This document shows, piece after piece, positions 34,601 through 46,600 of a stretch of 64,000 nucleotides of DNA. How positions within the stretch are numbered: the first letter of the stretch is position 1; each line of letters begins with the position of its first letter. The position numbers and the translations under genes are program-made. The stretch is from Ilex aquifolium. Its lineage: Eukaryota; Streptophyta; Magnoliopsida; Aquifoliales; Aquifoliaceae. The notes under the pieces are model-generated. The model was not told the DNA's origin and ran no database searches. It worked only from the letters and a program-made list of their open reading frames with translations. The stretch spans positions 13,630,064 through 13,694,063 of the forward strand of contig OX637397.1 of the NCBI GenBank assembly GCA_951799425.1. Direction: 5' to 3'.

Positions 34601-37600
34601 TGGTGGGGGTGGTGGTAGGGCGGTGGTGATGGTGGGGGTGGGGGTGGGGGTGGGGGTGGGGGTGGTGGTAATTTTGGTGGTGGTGGTGGTGGTGGTGGTG
34701 GTGGTGATGGTGGTAGGACGGTTCCAAACATTACTTTTTTTTTTTTTAAAATACTTATGAGAAATTATAAGTAATAGAAGTACTTTTAAAAAGTCACTCC
34801 AAACACATCCTTAGCAGTCTATTTTCCTTATTAAATTTGAGGTGTTAATATTAGCCGTCAGATTAATTTTAAATTAAAATTTAAAGAGATCTCAACCGCG
34901 AAAAATAAAAGTCATTTTGTTTATCTTTTTTATATTTGAATTGTATTATACTTTATTATATAAATTAATGTAAGATAGTGTGTCATGTCTGAGTTGGATA
35001 TAAATATTTTTTGATGCCCTTTCTCTGGTTGTCCATAACGTATCGATGATATGAATATGTTTCTTTAGCTGTGAGTAAATTTGTATTTTTCTATAATGTG
35101 TTTGACATGACTTGAACATTGAGATGATGCTTTTCTAGTTTTGAATTAGAGTACAACTGTTAGACAAAAAATAAATGGATGACTAAGGACGAATGCAGCA
35201 TTATGTTGACTTTCTCTTTCCTGGGCTTGGGGAAGGTTGTTTTAAAAGATGTGATACCATAATAAGGGCAGTTTCCATTAATCTAGTTTCAAGACCATTT
35301 GTGAATAAAACGCAATTGTCAATTTATTGAATGCATTTCAACTGTAATTAGTTAAATATATTTTCAAGGACCAAACTCCAAACCCCTCTACAATTTCTTA
35401 TGGTAGTCATACTATGGGAATCTGACTACTTGATATGATACCAATGTCATGCTTGGTATGCCTACTAACCCAAACAATGGGTGTTTACAACATCATAATA
35501 ATGGGCCAGCTGGGAATCTCTAACTTAGGTGCTGAGGGCTTGGGATGGGTCGCCTTCTCTTACCTAGTGGTGTTAATCGAGACGAGCTACTCGGACTCGG
35601 CTCAGATAAGACTTGGCTCAAGCTCAACTCGTGTTCTAAATAAGCTGTGCTTGAACAATTCTTTAGGCTCGTTTAGAAAAACGAGCATTAAAGGCTTGAC
35701 TTAAGCTTCCAAAGCTCGGTTCGTTTATATGTAAAATATTCGAGCTACTCGAGTTCTAAACAAGTCGAGTTTGAACAATTTTTTATGCTCATTTAAAAGA
35801 ACGAACTCGCCAGACTCGGGTTCAAGCTCGCAAAGCTCGGCTCGGTTAACACCTCTACCCTTACCCAACCCCAAACTAGAATTTGTTTCTTATGCCGTCC
35901 CAAGCCTATTGCAGGTTGGGGTGGAGATAACCAATTAACAATAGGGGAGGGGCATCTTTCCCCATTGAGTGTATGCCACTCAAAACTTCCAAAAAGTTGA
36001 CGTATCATATACACGTCAGTCCTAAATTAGAGTGAACATCTCCCCATGTGCTACTGGTACCAGACCATTGCTTCAAAAGGTAGCATTCAAAGCTTATGAG
36101 GCAAGAATTATTTCGAACTTCTCCCTGCATGGCCTCAGATGAATATGACGCCTGTGGTAGTGAAAGTGTGACCGCATCAAATAATATGGGTAAAGTTTGT
36201 TATAATCATCACAAATTCGGAATGCCTTTCGGTTTTTATTGGAGAATCACTGTGGGACTAAGTTGCATTCACCTTGAACTCTACCAGTCATGTAGTAGTT
36301 ATAGTCGGGCAAGCCACTTAGAGAATCCTTAACTAACCCAACCAGAAGTTGTCTCAGGTTTTGTCCATCCCTATGTCCACTAGGTTCTTTCCATTTCTGT
36401 TCCATTGTGGGTGAGATGTGGTAGGGTGGCGAACTGCCATCCCTATTTTCGGCATGAATAATAAACATTAGAAGAGCATTTGACCAGCATTTAGATTAAT
36501 TAACTATGAACTTGATCCAATTCACTATTTCTGTTGTCTCCCCACCATATCAATATGCTCAGACCCAGTTGTCAACATGGTTGCATTGGCCATACTTCAT
36601 ACTGGTTTTTTTTTTTTTTTTTTAAAATTATAATTCTACGTTACTAATAGAGTTATGCCTTGTCTGCAATGGGTGTATTGAGATTCTTGTGTTTTATAAT
36701 GGAATACATTTGACTTACAAGGGTTTCCATCATCGCTGTGGTTTTTCATTTTCCCATTTTTTCCCCTATGCTACAGTTGATGAAGACATGCTCCTAACCC
36801 TTGCTCACCAGAATTACAAATCGGGGAACTATAAGCAGGCATTGGAACAAAGTAAGGCTGTTTATGAGAGAAGCTCACAGCGCACAGATAATCTCCTCCT
36901 TTTGGGTGCAGTTTATTATCAGGTTATTTTCAAGTGTTCCCCTTTCATATTCTTTTTGTGCTCTGTAAATTTTTTTTTTGGTTGACAAGATTTATCCACA
37001 TCTGACCCAAAGATATATGTTTTTTGTCGTGTTCAGTTGCATGATTTTGATATGTGCATTGCAAAGAATGAAGAAGCTCTTCGAATTGATCCACATTTTG
37101 CTGAGTGCTATGGGAATATGGCTAATGCTTGGAAGGTAACCTGCAAGTCTTTGTCGGTTGCAAATTTTATTTTGCTAGCATATGAAGACTTATTATATGT
37201 TTTGTTCTTCTGCACACAGGAAAAAGGCAACATCGAAGTTGCGATCCGCTATTATTTGATTGCTATTGAGGTTAGTACACTGCTAATGTGATTAATACAA
37301 ATTCTTTATTCTGCCATTACTCTCTTGAAAGACTGCTAGTAAGTATACTAGGAGCAGGATCTTTCCCCATTTTAATAGAATGCTGGATAATTTTTTTCCT
37401 GAGTTCGGGGTTGAAAGTACGTGGGTATTTTTCTGAATTGTATTTTATTGTCTCAAGTAGAAGAGAGTTTGGCTTTGATACCTTACTTAGTGCCATGAGA
37501 ATTGTGGAATTCTACTTACCTTTCTGATGGAAGATTTAAAGTGTTCTTTGGAAAAATTTGAAGTGTAGGTGTATGCATATAAAATGTATGAGCTGTTCTT

Positions 37601-40600
37601 TTTGGCGAATTTCCCTCACCCATGTGGATATATTTGACTTGTTTCTGTGCGCATCAATTGCGGCAACATGTAGCTGTAAAGTATGTAATTGTCTCTACTA
37701 TTGGATGACATAGTATCACTTAGGTTTTACATAAGAAGGACAATGTGCAAACAAGAATATATTTTCATGATTTTGTCCTTTTTGATGTTGCCTCTGATCT
37801 TTCCTTTTTTTTTTTTTTGGATAGAAAACAGAAACTCTTGTATTAAAATAGTCAATGGAAATTTTACAATAGTCAATACAAGATTGGATAAAAAACCCAA
37901 TCATAATCAATGGAAATTTTACAACACAAATTGAAAAGCAACAAACTATAAGAAGCCTATAAATTACATGATGCTCTCCGTCCTGCGACTATAGCAAAAA
38001 GCGGAGTTCCTTTAAAAGCCTTAGTAATCGAAGCCCAAAACGATGCCAAAAAATGAATACGCTCCCATAGTCCTTCCACACTATAATTCCAGTCTTCAAA
38101 AATTCTTATATTTCGCTCCTTCCAAATAATCCACATAGTAGCAATGATAGCACAATTTCAAAGAGTAACCCCTTTGTCAAATCCCCCAAACCGTTTAACA
38201 TCTTCATTAAACAAAGAAATAGATGTTGGAGGGATCACCCAACTTAATCCCACCTCTCGGTACAACCGATACTACAAATTCAAAGCAACAGGACAATGTA
38301 AAAATAAATGATCAACACTCTTACCATCACTTTTACACATCACGCACCACTAAGGAGAAAGCCTAGTGTAAGGTCTCCTTTTCTGAAGCATGACATTAAT
38401 ATTAATCTTACCATGTGCAATTGTCCAAGTGAAAACTTGCACCTTTAAAGGTACTTTTGCTTTCCATATCATCAAAGAAGGAACAAAAGAAGGATAAAAA
38501 TTTCCCCCCATCAAAGAATGATTTATATGAAAATACTCTTGATGATTCCAACATCCACTCTCTTTTAGCACCCAACTTAATGTTCAAAACAATGTTGTTT
38601 AGAATATTGAGAAATGACTTTCAAAAAAAAAAAAAAAAAAATATTGAAAAATGATATCAAATCAATGGTGTCTCTATCATTTAAATTCTTAAGGAAATCA
38701 AAATCCCATGAATATGGAGAATGATGTGAACGAACCATAGACACAATGAATGAATTACGAAACCGAGATAAATGATAGAGACGAGGAAACAAATATAAAA
38801 GACTATTTTTACCTACCCAAACATCCTCCCAAAAACGAACTCTTTCTCGTTACCCATCACTAACCTTACTTCTTGGGAAAACTTTGTCAAACCCTGAGAA
38901 ATGAATTTTCAAGGGTATCGGAAACTAACCCTTTACCCTATTAGTGTCCCATCAGTTAGAATGTAATCCATATTTGCTCCTGATAACTAAATGCCATAAA
39001 GAATTTGTTTCCAAAGAAATCTCCAAAGTCATTTTTCTACCAATGCAATATTTTTTACCTTCAAATTTTCAATTGAGAGACCTCTTTTATCCTTGGGTCT
39101 AGACACCACCCTCCAACTAATTAAATAATCCTTTCTTCCTTCTCCACTACCTTCCCAAAGAAAATTCCTCATTAATTTTTCAGTTCTCACACAGCAACCC
39201 TCCCTGTAACTTAAATAAAGATAAAAAGTATGTGGAAATACTAGACAAAACTAACTGAACAAGAGTTAGCCTTCCCCCCTTGGATATGTAAGCTTTCTTC
39301 CACCAATCTAACATTTTCCCAACTTTATTCACCACTGAATCCCAAAATGATAATGAAAGCGGATTCACCCCCAAGGTAGTCTTAAGTACTTCAAAGACCA
39401 TTCTCCTACTTTACACCCCAAAAGTCTTGCTAACCTATTAATCTTTTCCTTGCTTGAATTAAGCCAAACATCTCTACAATGTTCTTTAAATTTATCAACT
39501 TCCGTTCCTCCCCCACAAGAAAAAATATTGTATCATCAGCAAATTGTAAATGAGAAACCGAAATTCTATCCCTCCCCATTGTGTAACCCTCAACTAAACT
39601 ATAACTCTCAACCTTCCTCACAAGGATCAAAATTTTGTTTCGGTATATTGTTGTGATCATATAAGAAATGGAAACGTTTTGACCAGTTTCGGAAATATAA
39701 TGAAAAAAATAAAAAATTTAAGAATTATTTTTCCGAAAAATTGGTCAAAATATATCAAAATATCTTGAAGTAACTTAAACATTTTGAAACAATTGTGAAA
39801 ATGCATTGAAATATTACAAAACATCTCGAAACATCATGAAATACTTCAAAATATTATAATTTCGATTCCATTACTGATTCGTTTCGCTCTTCTTGAAAAC
39901 GAAAATGTTTCGGATGTTTCGACCGTTTCGAAAACGAAATTTTGATCCTTACTTCCTCACTAATCTACTTAACCCGTTGACTACTAAAGTATAGAGAAAA
40001 TGAGATAAAAGATTTCCTTGTCTCAGTCCTCTAAAAGCACTAATCTTCCCCTAGGTTTCCCATTCATCATAACCGAAAAATTTATAGAGTGCAAGCATCC
40101 CATAATCCATTTTCTCCATCTTCTTCCATATCCTTTCACCCTCATAACATACTTCAAAATCCCCAATCAACATAATCGTATGTTTTTTCAAAATCAATCT
40201 TGAAAACAAAACCTTCTTTGCCTCTAACTCTATAATCCTCCACCACCCAAGGATCTAAATGTCGTGTCGAAACGTCCGAAACGTTTCGGAATTTCAACAC
40301 TCCGACACGAAACAGTGGTTGAATCACAAAATTCCAGGGTTTCGGTCGAAACGACAATGTTTCGGACCGTTTCGGTCGAAACAGAACCGTTTCGACGAAA
40401 CATTGCATATTTTCGATTCACTCCAGGCCAAAAGAAAGAGAGAGAGGCTCAGTCAAAAAGGGCAGAAAGCAGATTCGTTCACAGGTCCAAACCAAAAAAA
40501 AAAAAAGGGCAAAAAGCAGATTCCTTCTCAGAAATCACATGTATGTCCAATTTAGGTCTTTCAAGCCAAAAAAAGAAAATACCAGATAAGAGGGAGACAA

Positions 40601-43600
40601 AGGCACCAGACGAATCAAAAATTGAAGGAGAAGCTACTGTAATTTACCTCCTTGACTCCAGATTTGAGCAGATCCAAGTATTATCCACGCAGATCTAGGG
40701 TTTCGGAGTTGTCCAGTCTTCATCGCTGAAACCACGAGCTACCCAAGGTTCCACAGGTATGTTCTTCTCTTCGTCTTCTCTCTCTCTTTCTCCGGCAACA
40801 TCATCGCTCTCGCCTTCGGCAGATGCCTCTCGCCCTTCTCTCTTCTGTCTTTGTTCGTGTGGTTCAACTGAGCAGCTCTTCTGCTTTTATATATATATAT
40901 ATTTTTTTTTGTTATAACTAAGAATAATTACATTTACTACCCCACTATAATTCCATTTAATTCCTGCCCTTCTGCCTTTTATAATTTGTTTGTTATAAGT
41001 ATGAATAATTATATTTAATACCCTACTGTAATTATATTTAATACCTACTATAATTACATTTAATACCCCTTGCAGTACATTTAATTCCCCACTGCCGTAG
41101 GTCTTCTGCTTTTTTTTTTATAAGTATGAACAATTACATTTAATATCCTAATGTAATTATATTTAATACCCATTGTAATTACATTTAATACCCACTGTAA
41201 TTACATTTAAAAATGTGTTTATTTGATGAAAATTAAGTGTTTGAAACTAATTTAAGTGATTTCCGCCTTATGTCAAGTTTTTTTTTCCCTCCAATTTAAG
41301 TTTATTATTGTATAAATGGATATTAACCCAATAAATATGTTGAATTAATCAATTATTTAGCTTATCTTTATAAATAAATGAATTGTATTTGTATTTCCAC
41401 GTGTTTTCATATTTTTTCTGCGTTTCCATTGCGTTTCCGAAACGTTTCCGTTTTTTGAGCTGACTGAAACGGTACTTCGAAACGAAATTTCGATCCTTGC
41501 CACCACCTTTGCCACTAACACGATATCAAGAATTTGTCGACCCTTAACAAAAACTCCCTAATATTTAGAAATAGTATCACACAATCTTTCCTTTAATCTT
41601 AAAGATAAGACTTTTGCAATGATTTTAGAAAGACTAGACACCAAACTAATAGGTCTAAAGTCTCTCATCTTCATGGACTTGTCTTTCTTTGGAAGCAAGC
41701 AAATAAAGGTCTTATTGGTAATTGCATTAATCACACCATTTTGGAAAAATTCTTTGAACACTTTCATATTATCCCAACAATCCTGATATGTAGCCAGAGT
41801 GAAACCATCAGGGCCTGTGCCTTATCACGACTACACTTAAAAACAACTTTTCGTACTTCTTCATCGCTATAGGTTTTTCCAACAATCTTGACACTCCTTC
41901 CCTTACAGGGCTCCATTCCAGCCCCTCCATTATCTCTCTCACACCCCCCTGGCCCCATGTTGTGAATATAAATCGGTGAAAAATTCTACATCTTGCTCTC
42001 AATCATTCTTTCCTCCTCTATAATTTCACAATTATCTAATTCCAATTTATCAATGAACTTTTTTTTCCTTCCATTTGTCATTCTATGAAACAACTTAGAA
42101 TTGTTATGCCCTTCCTTAATCCACTTTACTCTCGCTTTTTGCCTCAAACTAATTTCTTCCATAAATATCACCTCATTAAATCTATTCCTTAATTCCCATC
42201 TTTCTTTCTTCAAATCATCTACTAACCTTCCATTCTCCTCAATTTTATCAACCTCTCTAATTCTATGCATGATTTTGATTTTTAGTAATTCTAATATCCC
42301 CAAACAACTCCTTATTACAACACTTCACTCTATTTTTTGCATTTTTTAATTTTTTCATGAATTTAAAATCTTCCTATCCTAGGTAACTTCCTTCCTCCCA
42401 CCACTCCTTAAAATGACCTCTAAATGTATGATCTTCTAACCACATATTTTCAAACCTAAAAGGAGACCACTTCATCTTTATCTGAATCAATCACTATGGG
42501 ACAATGATATGATACAACTCTCACCAAAGTATTTTGCCTAACTCACGAAAAACATTGCTCTCACCCTGTAGAAAACAAAAATCTATCCAATCTATTACAC
42601 ACTGGATTTTCTTTAAAATTTGACCAAGTGAAAATACCATTTTCCAGAGGTAGATCCTTAAAGTCCCACTTTCCTAATGAAGGAATTAAAGTCCCTCATA
42701 CTCCTAGTCACCCTTCTACCATTCAATTTCTCAGACAAGTATCTTACAATATTAAAGTCACTTCTCAAACACCATCGTTTTATGATCAAATGCCATTTTT
42801 AATCAAAGATTTTATATTTCCTTGACATTTCTCTATATTTCTCTCACTGATATGCATATAAAATTTCCACAAGTAACCTGTGCCCCAGCCATCCTTATAT
42901 ATTTCTTCTTAAAGTTTTCCAATCCAATGCAACCAAACAAGGAAAGATGAAATTCATGTACAATAGAACCACTAATACACAACTTGTGTATTTGTTATTA
43001 AAAAGCCAATTTGATTTCTTTTTTAATTAACAGTAACAAAACTAACTATTGAGAGCTAAATAAGATAATGAAACCGACAAAATGACTCACGATATTTGTT
43101 GGTTTATTTTTTTTGATACTCCTTGCTCTTCGACTCCACAATTTTCTCCAAAGTCTCTTGATCCCAATCCACATAAGAACCAAGAAATAAGACAAACGAA
43201 CACAAATTACAATCACAATCTAACACAACTGATCAGAAATACCATAAAACACAAACGATTCCTCAAGAACTATTATCTTATACAATTACCTGTATCGCGC
43301 TTATCGCTATAGATATCAATCTTCTCTCCTTTCCTCTGAACATTCAAATCATGTGAAAACTTGCTCTTAAAAGTTAAAACCCTTACCACACTACCCCACT
43401 TTATAGAATTCGCATACTATTGATTTCGGATCAACACTTAAAAACAAACAAACACCAAATTTGCTGAAAAAAACATTAACCCATAGGTCCTTATGTCTAC
43501 ATCTATATAAAAATCAACTCCTGATAACGCATATATCAAGCATTACCAAGTGGGACTTTGTTAGTGCGATCGTATGAAAATCAAGCATTAATTATACCAG

Positions 43601-46600
43601 AGTGAAAACAGTAAAAAAAAAAACCAAAATTACCAACTGGGACTTTGGGCTGACTGACGACAATCTTGAACAAATCGTTCACTTTATCTTCCTCTTTCTT
43701 CTTTTGTTCATTTGAATTACTATGAAATTAATAAATTATTTGATCCAAGCAATACACATACATATACTTTCACATAATATATATGCGATGGATCGATCAA
43801 TGCTATATAAATACACATGGTGAGGGAACTTTAGGGGTCAGGCTTGGGCTGAACGGATTGCTTGAGGGTCTGAACATGTTTCTGGACATTTTTGGACTTG
43901 TTCTTATTCTTGTGACCCAAACTCAACTCACAAATTGCAAAATGCTTTATTGTGGTCTATCAGACACCGAAATATATGAACTCTGTCAAAAAAGCTACAT
44001 AATAAACTAAAATTTATGTGCAATGACTGATCAGCTGTAAAAGTCATGAAATTAGAAACCATTGGCTGGCATTAACAAAACCCTAACCCCTAATGATTGT
44101 ACTCGAGAATGAAGCACTTACTCATGATGAAGGGGAGACTTGGGGGGTTTGATTGCATCAAAGGGATTTGATTGCAAGCGAAGGGCTCTGATCGTAGTGA
44201 AGATGATGATGACAATGAAGGGGGAGACCTGGGGTTCGTTAACCATATGTGCATGTGTGTGAGATAGAAAGAGAGAAACAGGGGGGTGTGTGAGAGAGAG
44301 AAGCAGAGGTGGGGGTGGGTTGCGCAGAGGGGGTAGGGGTGGGGGTTGTTCTTGTGTATATATGTGTGTGTGAGAGAGAGAGAGATACTGGGGACGCATA
44401 TATGTGTGTGTGAGAGAGAGAGAGAGATACTGGGGACGCGGGTGGCGGTGTGGCTGGGGCGATGGTGGAGTCGTTGGAGATGGCTTTGCAGCAAAGAGGG
44501 AGAAGGGAAGGGAGAGAGAGATAGAGAAGGCATGAAGGCATCTGACATTGAGTTTGATTGAGGGTGAGAGAGAAACTTGGATGTGATGGAATTGGGGGAA
44601 TATATTAAGGGATAAAGTTTTAATTTCTTAGCCGTTGGATGAGTTTATTTTAGATCGTAGGATGAGCTTATTGAAGCCGCGCTGTTTTGTATTATAGATG
44701 TCATAGTTACATAATTGGTCATTTCTTGGTACACTGGTTTGCTTGGGTAATGAAATTAATTGTTTTGAAAATCAAAATCAACATATGTGGTTGATTTAGT
44801 TTGGGGGATAAGATAGGTCATCTATGTCTCTCCCTGACACCGTCAAAAGGATAGGGTAGACCTTAATTGGTGCTATGCTGTCTGTAAACGTGGAATACAT
44901 CAAGTTTCCAAGTTTCCTTAGCTTTGTACTTCATTGTCATCACATAACCCATTAAGTGGTGATTATACAAAAGCAAAGGACCTTCTTTCTTACTATCGCA
45001 TTAAAAAGGATAGAATGGTTACAAGCAAACATATTGTTATTGCCTGCAATGTATATTGCTTGATTTGCAAGACATTAAGTAAAAAAATTGGAAAGGACTT
45101 ATATTCCCTGTAATGGAAACTTTAAGCTTTTCGGGAATAGAGTAAGCAGTTGTGATGTAGATCGGGAAGGTCTAGAATTCATAGAATAGAAAGAGCAGAA
45201 GAAAGAAGAGGGGGTGGAAGGGGTTTACCTCATCCTCGCAAGGAATCGGTGAAGAAACACTCAAATCTCCACATAGAATACTCAATTCTTATTCATAATC
45301 TCTCCAATAAAAATAATTGGGATTACACCTTTATTTATAGGCCAAATTCCCTACTAAAATAAAAACTACTTTCCTACTAAAATACTAAAAGAGTTTCATA
45401 ATCAAACTCTCAAATCCTTATCCTACTAAAACTCTATAATAATTTCCTAGTCAAACTCTAATTAATACTCCTAGTCAAACAATTATTCCTTAACTAATAA
45501 AATAATACTAAAACAAATAATAAAATTCAATTCTTCAATTTAAGCTCATCCAATTCCTTTTCGATCTCTATCAATTCTCCTCGGTTGAAAAAAACTCTTC
45601 TCCGAAGAGTTGTTATAGCAAGAATACTCTAAGAGAATTGACATTAGATGGTGAAACACATCTTCAAACCCGATAGCATAGAAGTAAGATTTCCAGATAT
45701 CACAATGGGAGGAATTTATATCTCGAATCTTTATAACCTTCACACTTTGTTCCCGATAAAAGGATAGTGAGGATGTTGATGAAAAAGTAGCAACTCCATC
45801 TAAAAAAATCACGTTTGAAACTTGCTTAACTTCATCTGTTGGAACACCCTTTGCAATCGGCTTATCAAAAGCAATTGTTGTAGGATGAGTATAAGTAGAA
45901 CTTTTGGGCTCATCAACATTGAATAACTTCAGTTTATCACCATTCAATAGAATTGGAACTTGTAGTGGTGGAACTTGTGGTGGTGAAACTTGTGGTATAA
46001 CTGGAGGGCTGTGTTCAACCACTTTTTGATTGACAGTTGAAGAGACAAAGTTAAAATCTTCACTTATTTTGGTTTCACAAACTGTAGCGAGCACAAGTTC
46101 TCTTAGTGAATCGATAGATGCTTGAATTGTATCTAGTTTAGCATTCATAACCTTTTGTGAATCAACTTGTGCTTGGGATAAAGCCTCCACTTTAGCATTT
46201 AATTCGGCGTTGGAAATCATATTGAGTGGAAGAGAATTTTAAGAACTTTTTTTTTTTTGAAAATTTTGAGGTCAATCTGTAATTTCAAAAAAAAATTGGG
46301 GTCAAAGTGCAATTTTTGAAACTTTTGGGGGTGAGAGTGTAATTTCAAAAACTCCAAGGTCAGATCTATAACTTTGGAAAGACTTGGGGATGTTTGTGTA
46401 ATTTTACGGGTTTGGGTACTGGTTTTTGTGTTATAGGTTTTGTATAGTGGGCGGTTGGTATTTTATTTTATTTTTTTTGTTGGACTTGGTTGTGCTAGGT
46501 TTTTTTGGAAAGGGGCGAAAACTTGAGGATGACAAACAGATCTCAAGAAACACAACCACAATCGAGAATGATCGAAGTTGGGCTCTGATACCAAATTGAT

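Larger units (their letters stand above)
37807..42950 (-). mobile_element. L1-type LINE remnant 1 (SEC intron 4), split by two MITEs
   Basis: On the minus strand, from right to left: endonuclease-like remains (about 42850-42400), a lysine-rich linker (42303-41986, ...WIKEGHNNSKLFHRM), reverse transcriptase start (FRPISLVSSLSKIIAKVL at about 41670), the FKIDFEKTYDYVDW block (about 40180), the LQFADDTIFF active-site block (about 39550), the GGRLTLVQ region (about 39280), a zinc-binding RT-associated domain (38571-38350) and an A-tail (T-run 37807-37819). Frames are interrupted many times. LINE pieces are 37807-39612, 39961-40239 and 41508 on; the gaps are the MITEs at 39622 and 40248. The 5' limit is approximate. 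It is antisense to SEC. Confidence 0.85.
42975..44698 (-). mobile_element. Possible Helitron that carried the ZC3H15-type fragment
   Basis: On the minus strand A|TCTATAATACAAAACAGCGC starts at 44698, like the 5' ends of other Helitrons here. A 19-base hairpin (AATACACAA, one base, TTGTGTATT) lies near 42977-42995, where a 3' end would be expected, but the CTRR after it is not clean (CTAT). The zinc-finger fragment and its leader lie between. The carrier is therefore only a suggestion; MULE ends were looked for and not seen. Confidence 0.3.

Noticed and set aside
33675-34731. Open frames of 270-350 codons, rich in His, Pro and Thr, on the minus strand
   Set aside because: They exist in all three frames because CAC/CCA triplet arrays avoid stop codons. 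The same happens in the sister Helitron at 22.3-23.3 kb. No domain or start context.
44090-44561. Ser/Leu/Pro-rich frames of 93-152 codons on the minus strand and a shorter one on the plus strand
   Set aside because: They are translations of (CT)n/(CA)n leader-like repeats of the zinc-finger gene fragment in several frames, so not proteins.
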